64,000 nucleotides of DNA from Hyphomicrobiales bacterium (lineage in GTDB: Bacteria > Pseudomonadota > Alphaproteobacteria > Rhizobiales > Beijerinckiaceae): NCBI GenBank assembly GCA_019075905.1, contig JAGXAM010000005.1:62001-126000 (forward strand), given 5' to 3'. The position numbers were made by a program, and so were the translations under genes. The notes below the pieces were generated by a model, which saw only the letters and a program-made list of their open reading frames with translations, made no database searches and was not told the DNA's origin. Positions 52,148 through 60,510 of the stretch are shown here, one piece after another (within the stretch, counting starts at the first letter, position 1; each line of letters starts with the position of its first letter).

Positions 52148-52936
52148 ATGTGCCGCTGGCTCGCTTATGTCGGGGAGCCGACGTTTCTGGATGATTATGT
52201 GACCGCGCCGGAACATTCGCTGGTGGCGCAGGCGCTGCATGCCGAGGAAGCAGCGAGCGCGACGCAGGGCGATGGATTCGGGCTCGGCTGGTATGGCGAG
52301 CGCGATCTGCCGGGGCTTTATCGCGAAGTGCGTCCGGCCTGGTCGGATGACAATCTTCTCAACCTTTGCCGGCAGGTGCGCGCGCATCTGTTTTTCGCGC
52401 ATGTGAGGGCGGCGACCGAAGGCGCGGTGGCGCGCGCCAATTGCCATCCTTTCGTTAATGGCCGCATCATGTTCATGCATAATGGCCAGATCGGCGGCTT
52501 CACCAAGGTCCGTCGCCAGATCGAGGCGCTGATCAGCGACGATTATTATGAGGACCGGGCCGGGGCGACTGACAGCGAGGCGCTGTTTCTGGCCCTGCTG
52601 TCGCAGGGACTCTTGCCCGATCCGGTCAAGGCCATGGCGCGGTTGCTCGATCAGGTGGCGCAGCTGATGCGTCTTGCCGGGCTGAGTGAGCCTTTGCGCT
52701 TTACCTCGGCGCTGAGCGATGGCGACACGATTTACGCGTTTCGCTGGGCCACCGATCATCAGGCGCCGAGCCTCTACTGGCGCGAGCATGCGGGCGGTGT
52801 GCTGATCGCCTCAGAGCCGCTTGATCTTGCCCGCGAGCACTGGCGCGAGGTGCCCAAGGGCTGCGTCCTCATCGCCAGAAGCGGCGAAGCCTGCCGCATC
52901 CATTGCCTGAACGAGGCGATGAGCGCCGCGGCGTGA
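52148..52936 (+). CDS. Class II glutamine amidotransferase (YafJ-like)
   Basis: The 262-aa N-terminal-nucleophile protein begins MCRWLAYVGEPTF, so after Met removal Cys2 is the catalytic residue; this fixes the start at ATG 52148, which has GGGGA 9 nt upstream. GDGFGLGWYG, LFFAHVRAATEGAVARANCH-like text with PFVNGRIMFMHNG, and DSEALFLALLSQG match the YafJ/EgtC branch. The natural reaction of YafJ is unknown; EgtC belongs to ergothioneine synthesis, but no egt gene is nearby. Remnants of a multicopper oxidase follow directly. Confidence 0.9.
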   Translation: MCRWLAYVGEPTFLDDYVTAPEHSLVAQALHAEEAASATQGDGFGLGWYGERDLPGLYREVRPAWSDDNLLNLCRQVRAHLFFAHVRAATEGAVARANCHPFVNGRIMFMHNGQIGGFTKVRRQIEALISDDYYEDRAGATDSEALFLALLSQGLLPDPVKAMARLLDQVAQLMRLAGLSEPLRFTSALSDGDTIYAFRWATDHQAPSLYWREHAGGVLIASEPLDLAREHWREVPKGCVLIARSGEACRIHCLNEAMSAAA

Positions 52937-52938
52937 GG

Positions 52939-53010
52939 GCAGGCGCGCCGCCTCAGGCCCTGACGTCGACGAGGCCCATCATGCCGCGATCGTCGTGTTC
53001 GAGGATTTGG
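52939..53010. repeat. 72-bp direct repeat, copy 1
   Basis: This segment matches 53987-54058 at 69 of 72 positions without gaps (offset 1048). It spans the 3' end of a multicopper oxidase gene on the minus strand plus 14 nt past its stop codon. The identity beyond the stop shows duplication of a DNA segment rather than mere protein homology. Confidence 0.9.
52953..53010 (-). pseudogene. Remnant of a multicopper oxidase C-terminus (second copy)
   Basis: On the minus strand this reads QILEHDDRGMMGLVDVRA and a stop, the end of a multicopper oxidase. The HCH part of the copper site is lost because the match breaks just before ILEH. Nothing else of the gene remains on this side. It is a paralogous or duplicated copy of the fragment at 54001-54507. 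Confidence 0.8.
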
Positions 53011-53267
53011 ATTTACTGTGAGACTGGCTTCAATTCCCCACAATGTATGTTGACACCAGCCATCTCATAATAGGTCTTGCCGACAAGCCTGGGCCAAATA
53101 CAAAGACAGGTCAAATTGGGAAATGAAGCAAAAATCACTGTAATTAATCAGTCTCTAAAGGGCAATTTCTTAACATTTACATTAAGAACGGTCACCCGTA
53201 TTTACGTGTCGGGTGATTTCTCAATCACTCAGAAGGGCACCTGCGGGTGGCCGTTCGCGTCAGCATT
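53011..53267. other. A/T-rich spacer with a hairpin after the YcxB-like gene
   Basis: The segment is clearly less GC-rich than its surroundings and holds no credible gene. TCACCCG at 53192-53198 and CGGGTGA at 53210-53216 form a perfect 7-bp stem with an 11-nt loop, 52 nt beyond the stop of the YcxB-like gene; a weak terminator is possible, though no long T-run follows. The composition and position between two repeat copies suggest imported or rearranged DNA. Confidence 0.5.
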
Positions 53268-53897
53268 TCATGCCCGCTTAAGGCCGACGGCAGCCATGAT
53301 GCGGCGCAGGTCGTCAAGATCGGCCGATGAACAGGCGGATTTGGGGATGAAGTTGAACATCCGATCGGACTGAAACATCAGCACCGTCTCGGGCCCTTCG
53401 GCCCATTGGATGAAATCGCCCCAGATATACGCGATGGTCCCGCGCGGCGTGGTGACCTCAAAGCCCTCGTCAGACCAGCATACGGTATAGTTTACCCGCA
53501 GCATCGCCTGTTGCGCATAATTGCGTTTCACCAGCCTGGGTAGACCAGCAAAGCTAAGCCAGAGGAAAAACGCGACCAGCGCGAGCCCGCCACCTAGCGC
53601 GACGACCAATATGCCGACCATCTGAAGGGCGTTGACACCCACATGCAGCGCCCCCAGCACACCGAGCAGCACCCCCGCAATGACAAAACTTATGATCCAC
53701 CAGATCGGTAGATAGCTTTTGAGCATGCGGCTCCAGGAAAACACATAATAGCGCAGAAAGGTGCGATGGGCTGCAAGCGTATCAGCTTCGCTGGGGGTAA
53801 AGCTTAAACTGCGCAAGATCAAGGCTCCGGAAAGAAAGGGGGCGTTGAATACGATCGTGTCCCCATGCGTGGTGTAGGTTAGGCTACCTTGGCTCAT
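53268..53897 (-). CDS. YcxB-like membrane protein
   Basis: The 209-aa protein has two membrane helices (about 63-85 and 90-117) and a C-terminal domain with CWSDEGFEVTTPRGTIAYIW, GDFIQWAEGPETVLMFQSD and FNFIPKSA, which I recognise as the YcxB type. The function of the family is unknown. The gene lies between the two copies of the 72-bp repeat and its neighbours are multicopper oxidase remnants, so it may have arrived or survived through a rearrangement. Confidence 0.75.
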   Translation of the reverse strand: MSQGSLTYTTHGDTIVFNAPFLSGALILRSLSFTPSEADTLAAHRTFLRYYVFSWSRMLKSYLPIWWIISFVIAGVLLGVLGALHVGVNALQMVGILVVALGGGLALVAFFLWLSFAGLPRLVKRNYAQQAMLRVNYTVCWSDEGFEVTTPRGTIAYIWGDFIQWAEGPETVLMFQSDRMFNFIPKSACSSADLDDLRRIMAAVGLKRA

Positions 53898-53986
53898 CCC
53901 GGATAGCCTGATGAGTGTCAGCTTGCTTCCGGCAAGGTGATGAGCGGATCATCGCTCATGGTTGCGATGGTTTCAAGGGCTATACA

Positions 53987-54058
53987 GCAGGCGCGCCGCC
54001 TCAGGCCCTGACATCGACGAGGCCCATCATGCCGCGATCCTCGTGTTCGAGGATATGG
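53987..54058. repeat. 72-bp direct repeat, copy 2
   Basis: Copy of 52939-53010 with three mismatches. Here the sequence continues in frame into the preceding part of the multicopper oxidase, including the HCH copper ligands, so this is the more complete copy. Confidence 0.9.
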
Positions 54059-54507
54059 CAATGATACATCCGCAATCCCGGCGGCATCTGGCGCGCGAGC
54101 AGGCGCGCCGCCGTGCCGCGCGGCACATAGACCAGATCGAGCAGCGCGCCAGGGCGGCGGGGTGGTGGCGCCGGTTTTCAGATCCAGCAGTTCGCGCAAC
54201 TGGAAGGAATTGCCGTGAATATGGAACGGGTGATCCCTATCGGTCGGGTTCCGGATTTCCCACATTTCGGGCTGGCCGACCTTTGAGGTCAGATCGACAT
54301 GGTTCATGTCAAAGCTGCGGTCGCCTGATTGGAGAGCTGTGGCAACTCACGAAATGGCGCATCTTCCGGCAGCGGCACCACGTCACGGGCGCCGCCCATC
54401 ATGGCCCGCATGCCGCCGCCCGGCATGCGCATGTGCTGCATTTGCGCTTGTGCGCGCGCCACGGAAAGGCTGGCGGCACCGGCAAGTAGAAAACTGCATC
54501 TATCCAT
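54001..54507 (-). pseudogene. Degraded multicopper oxidase gene
   Basis: Three lesions mark a pseudogene. The start encodes MDRCSFLLAGAASLSVARAQ, where a Tat signal would need DRRSF; Arg has become Cys. After PFRELPQLSNQ the frame jumps directly to GDRSFDMNHVDLTSKVG, so most of the protein, several hundred residues, is deleted and the frame is shifted. After HPFHIHGNSFQLRELLD and TTPPPWRA a second shift, fitting loss of one GC pair in a GC run near 54150, is needed to reach LLDLVYVPRGTAARLLARQM and the type 1 copper motif YHCHILEHEDRGMMG. Both the signal and the frame are broken, so no active enzyme is made. Intact relatives are periplasmic copper oxidases. Confidence 0.88.
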
Positions 54508-54670
54508 GATCATGGCCTTTCACAATGCCGGCATGCGCCTGCTGCAGCTGCGTTGTTTCGCTGGGGCGAAATATGGTAGTGGTCTGGTTCAACAACCATG
54601 CATCACAACGTCATGCCCGGCGAACAGGCCGGATGCGTGGCAGACCACAGCCGCCAAGGGAAGCAACGCC

Positions 54671-55846
54671 ATGTCAGATAATGCCAAAATCGTCGGTTGG
54701 GCGCATTCGTCCTTTGGCAAGCTGGAGGCGCCGGATGTGGAAAGCCTGATGGCCGGGGTGGCGGGTGCCGCGCTCGAACATGCCGGCATCGAGGCCAGGG
54801 ATGTCGATGCCATCAGGGTTGGCGTGTTCAACAGCGGCTTTTCGAAACAGGGGTTTGAGGGCGCGCTGGTGGCGCCCGGCCTGCCCGCACTGGCACATGT
54901 GCCGTCGGTGCATGTCGAAAATGCCTGTGCCACCGGGTCGGCGGCGATTCATGCGGCGATGGATTTCATTGCCGCCGGGCAGGGGCGCATCGCGCTGGTG
55001 GTGGGCGCCGAAAAAATGACGGCGACACCGACCGCCGAGGTTGGCGATATCTTGCTGGCGGCGAGCTACCGGCGTGAGGAAGCGGCGATCGATGCCGGTT
55101 TTGCCGGGATTTTCGGCCGCATTACCCAGCATTATTTCCAGGCCTATGGCGATCACAGTGCCGAACTGGCGATGATCTCGGCCAAGAACCATGCCAATGG
55201 CGTCCATAACCCGCTGGCGCAGATGCGGCGCGATTTCGGCTTTGCCTTCTGCAATACGGTCTCTGACAAGAACCCCTATGTTGCCGGGCCGCTGCGGCGC
55301 ACTGATTGCTCGCTGGTGTCTGATGGCGCGGCGGCGCTGGTGCTTGCCGATGCCGAAACGGCAGCCGGCATGGCGCGGGCCATCGGGTTCCGGGCGCGCC
55401 GGCAGGTCAATGACATGCTGCCGCTGTCACGCCGGGAAAGCCCGGTGGCTTTTGCCGGGGCCCATGCCGCCTGGGCGCGGGCGCTTGCCGATGCCGGGAT
55501 GTCTATTCACGATCTCGATCTGGTCGAGACCCATGATTGTTTCACCATTGCCGAAATGATCGAATATGAGGCCATGGGGCTTGCGCAACCCGGTGAAGGC
55601 TGGCGGGTGGTGCGCGACGGCCTGACCACGCGCGATGGCAAATTGCCGGTCAATCTCTCCGGCGGCCTGAAATCCAAGGGCCATCCCATTGGCGCAACAG
55701 GGGTTTCCATGCACGTGCTGGCGGCCATGCAATTGTGCGGCGAGGCCGGGGGCATGCAAAAGCCGGGCGCAGCGTTGGCCGGTGTCTTCAATATGGGCGG
55801 CGCAGCGGTGGCCAATTACGTCTCCATCCTTGAGCGCACGCATTAA
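54671..55846 (+). CDS. Thiolase-family protein (acetyl-CoA acetyltransferase type)
   Basis: The 391-aa protein has the nucleophile Cys86 in VENACATGSAA, the His of SKGHPIGATGVSMH and the end FNMGGAAVANY. The second catalytic Cys of classical thiolases is not in its usual place (NMGGAAV), as in the SCP-x group. LETHDCFTIAEMIEYEAMG-like text (VETHDCFTIAEM) is also typical of that group. Degradative or biosynthetic acyl-CoA chemistry is likely, but the chain is unknown. AAGGGA lies 8 nt before the ATG. It is a single gene. Confidence 0.88.
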   Translation: MSDNAKIVGWAHSSFGKLEAPDVESLMAGVAGAALEHAGIEARDVDAIRVGVFNSGFSKQGFEGALVAPGLPALAHVPSVHVENACATGSAAIHAAMDFIAAGQGRIALVVGAEKMTATPTAEVGDILLAASYRREEAAIDAGFAGIFGRITQHYFQAYGDHSAELAMISAKNHANGVHNPLAQMRRDFGFAFCNTVSDKNPYVAGPLRRTDCSLVSDGAAALVLADAETAAGMARAIGFRARRQVNDMLPLSRRESPVAFAGAHAAWARALADAGMSIHDLDLVETHDCFTIAEMIEYEAMGLAQPGEGWRVVRDGLTTRDGKLPVNLSGGLKSKGHPIGATGVSMHVLAAMQLCGEAGGMQKPGAALAGVFNMGGAAVANYVSILERTH

Positions 55847-55972
55847 CTGGCCCCATTTTGCGACGGGCAGCCGGCATGCGCCATGCGGGACGCGGCGGGC
55901 TTGCCTGTGCACGCATCGCGGGTGCGGGTTCGCCAAATTAAGGCCTTGATTTTAGATCACCTTGCCACTTAG

Positions 55973-55987
55973 TTAACCATTGGTTAA
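55973..55987. promoter_or_regulatory. CtrA-type box (TTAA-N7-TTAA)
   Basis: TTAA-CCATTGG-TTAA is a full match to the CtrA consensus and also a perfect palindrome. It lies 20 nt before the ATG of the Tyr/His-rich gene. CtrA is the cell-cycle master regulator of alphaproteobacteria. Being so close to the start, a bound protein would overlap the core promoter or the leader. Confidence 0.6.
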
Positions 55988-56007
55988 ACTTGTGCGGGAG
56001 ATCGACC

Positions 56008-56463
56008 ATGCGCAAACTGTTGTTTCTGGCGAGCCTGACAGTCGCCTTCGGGTGGTTCGCCGCCATGCCGGCCGGTGCCATGCCGCTGGCCCCCACTCCG
56101 GCTATCGCGCTGCTTCCGGCACCGACGGCCCCTGCGGACAAGGCCGGTGTGCCGCTCGTGCATCGGGTCTGGTGGGGCGAGGACGACGATGATGACGGCG
56201 GATTTTTCTTTGATTTTCCGTTCTTCCAGACAAATCCGGTGCCTTATTACCAGCCCTATTATCAGCCCTACTACCAGCAACCCTATTACCGGCCGTATTA
56301 TCACCCCTATTACCGGCCGCATTATGTTTATCGGCGCTACCACCATGTGTACCATCATAGCCCGATGTATTACCGGCATATCTACCGTGTCCGGCACCGG
56401 CATTGCGTGAGCCATTATGTCTACCGGCACCATGTCCGCCATCTGGTGCGCCACTGCTATTGA
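56008..56463 (+). CDS. Exported Tyr/His/Pro-rich repeat protein
   Basis: The 151-aa protein has a signal peptide (MRKLLFLASLTVAFGWFAAM, cleavage near residue 24), an acidic patch (EDDDDDGG), then PYYQ/PYYR/PYYH repeats and a tail crowded with His, Arg and Tyr (YHHVYHHSPMYYRH, RHHVRHLVRHCY). It has only two Cys. Similar low-complexity exported proteins occur in Rhizobiales without known function; metal binding or attachment to the wall is possible. GGGAG lies 7 nt before the ATG and a CtrA-type box 20 nt upstream, suggesting cell-cycle control. Confidence 0.75.
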   Translation: MRKLLFLASLTVAFGWFAAMPAGAMPLAPTPAIALLPAPTAPADKAGVPLVHRVWWGEDDDDDGGFFFDFPFFQTNPVPYYQPYYQPYYQQPYYRPYYHPYYRPHYVYRRYHHVYHHSPMYYRHIYRVRHRHCVSHYVYRHHVRHLVRHCY

Positions 56464-56533
56464 GGCGCCCTGATCTGGTGCGTTCCGGAAACTTGCCGCT
56501 TGCATTTGGCACGCGCTGTAGCCATCGTCAGGC

Positions 56534-57616
56534 ATGGTGACACCCGCACGTCCGCTCACACCGCTGCCGCGCCTCGACGAGCGCGCCCGCGGAATTTTCC
56601 GCCGCATCGTCGAGACCTATCTGACGCATGGCGAGCCGGTCGGCTCGCGGCATCTGGCGCGGCTGCTGCCCATGACATTGTCACCGGCGTCGGTGCGCAA
56701 TGTCATGCAGGATCTCGAAGAGACCGGGCTGCTCTATGCGCCCCATACCAGCGCGGGACGGCTGCCGACCGAGCTCGGCTTGCGGTTTTTCGTCGATGCC
56801 ATGCTGGAACTCGGCGATGTCTCGCCCGAAGACCGCCAGCGCATCGAGCGCCAGGTCGAGGCCAAGGATCGTGACCAGAGCCTTGAAAACGTGCTGGCCG
56901 AAGCCTCCAGCCTACTGTCCGGGCTGACCCGCAGCGCCGGGGTGGTGGTCACGTCCAAGGATGATTTGCGCCTGAAGCATGTGGAATTCGTCCGCCTTGC
57001 GCCGGAGCAGGCGCTGGCGGTGCTGGTGGCCGAAGACGGCACCATCGAAAACCGGGTGCTGGGCATCCCGATGCATCTGCCGCCGTCGGCCTTGACCGAG
57101 GCGGCCAATTACCTCAACCAGCGCATTCGCGGGCGCACGCTGGCCGAAGTGCGGCAGGTGATCGAGGAAACCCGCGCCCATGCGCAGGCCGAACTCGACG
57201 AGCTTTCGGCTCGGCTGGTGGAAAGCGGGCTTGTGACCTGGGCCGGCCTGCAGCAGGGCCAGCCGCAGCTGATCGTCAGCGGTCATGCCAATCTGCTCGA
57301 TGATCTTGCTACAGCCGGGGATATCGAGCGCATCCGCCTGCTGTTCGCCGATCTCGAAACCAAAAAGGATGTGATCGAATTGCTGTCGCGGGCCGAGACT
57401 GGCGAGGGCGTGCGCATTTTCATCGGCTCGGAAAACAAGCTGTTTTCGCTGTCAGGCTCGTCGATGATCGCCGCGCCGTTTCGTGACGGCCAGCAGCGCA
57501 TTGCCGGGGTTCTCGGGGTCATTGGCCCGACAAGGCTGAATTATGCGCGGATCGTGCCGATGGTCGATTATACCGCACAGATCGTCGGCCGCCTGCTGCA
57601 GAAGCGCAGCACCTGA
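56534..57616 (+). CDS. hrcA: Heat-inducible transcription repressor HrcA
   Basis: HrcA represses chaperone genes by binding CIRCE inverted repeats. The 360-aa protein has the winged helix ([20 protein letters not shown], then [18 protein letters not shown] and [18 protein letters not shown]) and the C-terminal GAF-like domain with [12 protein letters not shown] and [20 protein letters not shown]. No CIRCE element was seen upstream. grpE, often next to hrcA, is not adjacent here; the following gene is convergent. Confidence 0.96.
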   Translation: MVTPARPLTPLPRLDERARGIFRRIVETYLTHGEPVGSRHLARLLPMTLSPASVRNVMQDLEETGLLYAPHTSAGRLPTELGLRFFVDAMLELGDVSPEDRQRIERQVEAKDRDQSLENVLAEASSLLSGLTRSAGVVVTSKDDLRLKHVEFVRLAPEQALAVLVAEDGTIENRVLGIPMHLPPSALTEAANYLNQRIRGRTLAEVRQVIEETRAHAQAELDELSARLVESGLVTWAGLQQGQPQLIVSGHANLLDDLATAGDIERIRLLFADLETKKDVIELLSRAETGEGVRIFIGSENKLFSLSGSSMIAAPFRDGQQRIAGVLGVIGPTRLNYARIVPMVDYTAQIVGRLLQKRST

Positions 57617-57624
57617 GGCGGGCG

Positions 57625-57813
57625 CTAGCGCCCGTCCGGCAAGGGAATACAGGTCTTGCGACCGGATTGCAGGCAGGCCTGCGTGCGTTGGTTGCTGCTC
57701 AGCGCCAGGGCCACCCAGAGGATGGCAGCGCCGATCACCACTATGAAGGCCGCAGCGGCGAGATTGACGCGGGCACGATGGTCATCATCATCGCCGTTAT
57801 TTTGCGAGGTCAT
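57625..57813 (-). CDS. Small single-pass membrane protein (62 aa)
   Basis: The 62-aa product has an acidic start (NNGDDDDH), one membrane helix (about 18-40) and a short tail with two Cys in ACLQSGRKTCIPLP. Its ATG overlaps the stop of the MetE-like gene by 4 nt, so it is translated in the same unit. The Cys pair on what would be the periplasmic side could form a disulfide. I do not recognise a named family; small proteins of this kind are seen in Rhizobiales. Confidence 0.6.
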   Translation of the reverse strand: MTSQNNGDDDDHRARVNLAAAAFIVVIGAAILWVALALSSNQRTQACLQSGRKTCIPLPDGR

Positions 57814-58907
57814 CCACCCCAGACCTCACGGGCAATATCGACGATCATCGCCAGCTTGGCCCATTGCTGGTCATAATCGAGGGTGTTGCCTTCCTCGGTA
57901 GAGGCGAAACCGCATTGCGGGCTGAGGCAAAGCTGGTCGATCGGCGCGCATTTTGCTGCCTCCTCGATGCGGCGCATGATGTCGTCGCGCTTTTCCAGCG
58001 TGCCGGTCTTGGAGGTGACGAGACCCAGCACCACCCTCTTGCCCTTGGGCAGAAAGCGCAGGGGCTCGAAACCACCGGCGCGTTCGGTGTCCCATTCCAT
58101 GAAATAGCCATCGACATTGATGCCGTTGAACAGCAATTCCGCGACCGGTTCATAGCCGCCCGACGCCACGAAGGTGGAGCGGAAATTCCCACGGCAGAGG
58201 TGCATGGTGATCACCATGTCGCGCGGGCGACCGGCGACGGCGGCATTGATCATGTCGGCATAGATCTGCGGCTGGCGGGCCGAGTCATCACCGCGCTCTT
58301 TCAGCATCTTGCGCTGTTCCGGGTCGCAGAGATAGGCGAAGGAGACGTCATCGAGCTGCAAATAGCGGCAGCCGGCATCGGCGAAGGCGGTGACGGCACC
58401 GTGATAGGCCTTGCCAAGATCGGCGTAAAACTCAGCCATATCGCCATAAACGCCCATGTTGATCATCTTGCGGCCGCCCCGATAATGCAGCATCGAGGGC
58501 GAGGGGATGGTCATTTTCGGGGTGCGCGTGGTGTGGGCCTTCAGAAATTTGAAATGCTCGACCATCGGGTGGTCCTTGAAGCCCAGCTTGCCGGTGACAC
58601 GCGGCGCTTCGGCCTTGGTGGCGACGCCGGCGAACTGGATGCCGTGATCGACTTGCACCATGGTGACGCCCTCAAGGGCGCCGATGAAATCGAAATGCCA
58701 CCAGGCGCGGCGAAATTCGCCATCGGTGATACCCTGCAGGCCGATCTCCTCCTGATGCTTGATCAGCTTAATGATTTCGGCATCTTCCACCGCCTTCAAC
58801 CCGGCATCGTCGAGACGTCCGGCCTCGTGACCGAGGCGCGCCGCCTTCAGCGGGTTGGAGCGCAGCAGCGAGCCAACCTGATCGGCGCGAAACGGAATAT
58901 TATGCAT
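57810..58907 (-). CDS. MetE-like cobalamin-independent methyltransferase, C-terminal-domain type
   Basis: The 365-aa protein corresponds to the catalytic C-terminal domain of MetE: FRADQVGSLLRSNPLKAAR, QEEIGLQGITDGEFRRAWWH, LQLDDVSFAYLCD, and zinc ligands in MHLCRGNF and LSPQCGFAS. Such short proteins may make methionine from a methyl donor other than methyltetrahydrofolate-polyglutamate, or act on other thiols. GGAGGA lies 5 nt before ATG 58907, which also removes an unrelated upstream extension. It coexists with metH in this genome. Confidence 0.9.
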   Translation of the reverse strand: MHNIPFRADQVGSLLRSNPLKAARLGHEAGRLDDAGLKAVEDAEIIKLIKHQEEIGLQGITDGEFRRAWWHFDFIGALEGVTMVQVDHGIQFAGVATKAEAPRVTGKLGFKDHPMVEHFKFLKAHTTRTPKMTIPSPSMLHYRGGRKMINMGVYGDMAEFYADLGKAYHGAVTAFADAGCRYLQLDDVSFAYLCDPEQRKMLKERGDDSARQPQIYADMINAAVAGRPRDMVITMHLCRGNFRSTFVASGGYEPVAELLFNGINVDGYFMEWDTERAGGFEPLRFLPKGKRVVLGLVTSKTGTLEKRDDIMRRIEEAAKCAPIDQLCLSPQCGFASTEEGNTLDYDQQWAKLAMIVDIAREVWGG

Positions 58908-59010
58908 GCTCGTCTCCTCCAGCAGGGCTTTTGCCGCCAAGGTTAGGCCCGATGACCGGCGTCTGGCAAGGCACAAGGATCGCCTGTTCGTAACGGCGCA
59001 GCCAGCGCCT

Positions 59011-60297
59011 TCAGAGGCTGGCAAGGGCTTGCGGTTTCGGCCCGCCGGTCGCCCAGTCGAGCAATTCCACCGTGTGCACCACGGGGGTAGGCGTGCCGGC
59101 AGCAATCTGGGTGATGCAGCCGATATTGCCGGCGGTGATGCAATCGGGGGTGAGGCTGGTGATCGCGGCGACCTTGCGATCGCGCAGGGCGTTGGCAATG
59201 TCGGGCTGAAGCAGGTTGTAAGTGCCTGCCGAGCCGCAGCAAAGATGGCCCTCCGGCACATCCAGCACCGTGAATCCGGCATCGGCGAGCAGCGTCTTCG
59301 GCTCGGTGCGGATGCTCTGGCCGTGCTGCAGTGAACAGGCGCTGTGATAGGCGACGCGCAGCGGCTGCGGTTGCGAAGGCGCTTGCAGGCCGAGGCTCGC
59401 CATGAATTCCGAAATATCGCGCGTCAGGGCAGAGATGGTGGCAGCGGGTCTGGCGAAGGCAGCATCGTCCTTCAGCATGAAGCCATAATCCTTCACGGTC
59501 GTGCCACAGCCGGAAGCATTGATGATGATGGCATCGAGGCCCTGCGTGTCGATTTCGCGCTGCCAGGCGGTTATGTTGGCCTTGACCATGGCGAGGCTGT
59601 CCTGGCCGAGATGATGGGTCAGCGCGCCGCAACAGCCGGCGCCGCTGGCGACCACCACCTCGCAGCCGTGACGCGTCAGCAGCCGGATGGTGGCCTCGTT
59701 GATGGAAGGCGCCAGCGCCTGCTGCGCGCAGCCGGTCATCAGCGCCACGCGGCGGCGGCGTGGCCCCTCGCAGGCAAAGACCTGCGGGCGATCCATGGCC
59801 GAGGGCCGCGCCGGCCGCCTTGGCGCCAGCGCCCACAGCCCGCGCAGCCGTTTCGGCATGATTCGCGCCAGAGGGCGGGTGATGGCAGCGCCGACGAGGG
59901 CAAGGCGGAACAGCTGCGGGCGCGGCAGAATCAGGCCAAAGGCCTGGCGCATCAGCCGCTCCGGCAGCGGGCGCCGGCCGGTCTCATGAATATGGTGACG
60001 GGCATGGTCAACCAGATGCATGTAATGCACCCCGGAAGGGCAGGTGGTCATGCAGGACAGGCAGGACAGGCAGCGGTCGACGTGCTTGATGGTGCGCTCA
60101 TCGGCGGCGCGCCCGGATTCCAGCATGTCCTTGATGAGATAGATGCGGCCACGCGGGCTGTCGAGTTCATCGCCGAGCAGCACGTAGGTGGGGCAGGTCG
60201 CGGTGCAAAAGCCGCAATGCACGCAGGCGCGCAAGATCTTGTCGGCGTCGGCGATGGCCGGATCGGCCAGTTGTGCAAGTGAGAAATGGGTTTGCAT
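59011..60297 (-). CDS. glcF: Glycolate oxidase iron-sulfur subunit GlcF
   Basis: GlcF passes electrons from glycolate oxidation (GlcD/GlcE flavin subunits) to the membrane. The 428-aa protein has two 4Fe-4S motifs, CVHCGFCTATCP (25-36) and CLSCLSCMTTCP (76-87), and two CCG-type domains with GAGCCGALTHHLGQ and GHLCCGSAGTYNLLQPDI. glcD and glcE are not next to it; the upstream 213 nt are the promoter region shared with the divergent signalling gene. Confidence 0.93.
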   Translation of the reverse strand: MQTHFSLAQLADPAIADADKILRACVHCGFCTATCPTYVLLGDELDSPRGRIYLIKDMLESGRAADERTIKHVDRCLSCLSCMTTCPSGVHYMHLVDHARHHIHETGRRPLPERLMRQAFGLILPRPQLFRLALVGAAITRPLARIMPKRLRGLWALAPRRPARPSAMDRPQVFACEGPRRRRVALMTGCAQQALAPSINEATIRLLTRHGCEVVVASGAGCCGALTHHLGQDSLAMVKANITAWQREIDTQGLDAIIINASGCGTTVKDYGFMLKDDAAFARPAATISALTRDISEFMASLGLQAPSQPQPLRVAYHSACSLQHGQSIRTEPKTLLADAGFTVLDVPEGHLCCGSAGTYNLLQPDIANALRDRKVAAITSLTPDCITAGNIGCITQIAAGTPTPVVHTVELLDWATGGPKPQALASL

Positions 60298-60510
60298 GGC
60301 GATCCCGTCCTGTCAGCCTTGGGATGACATTGCCGTCATGCAGCGTCAAGCGGCCAGCCCTGATCTTCGTTGCGACGATGTCCCCGTCGCCGTTGAATCT
60401 GGCCAATTGCCAAGTGCGGTGGTTGCTTTTACAAAGTCTGACGCAAACACTTGATCGCGCAGACCGGATGACAGGCTGCAGCGACGCATGAAGGGGCGAA
60501 TTATCCAGCC

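Noticed and set aside
53918-54307. A 129-aa protein with HPFHIHGNSF as an intact gene
   Set aside because: It is a frameshifted reading of the multicopper oxidase remnant; the tail after PPPWRA is out of frame with the copper-binding end.
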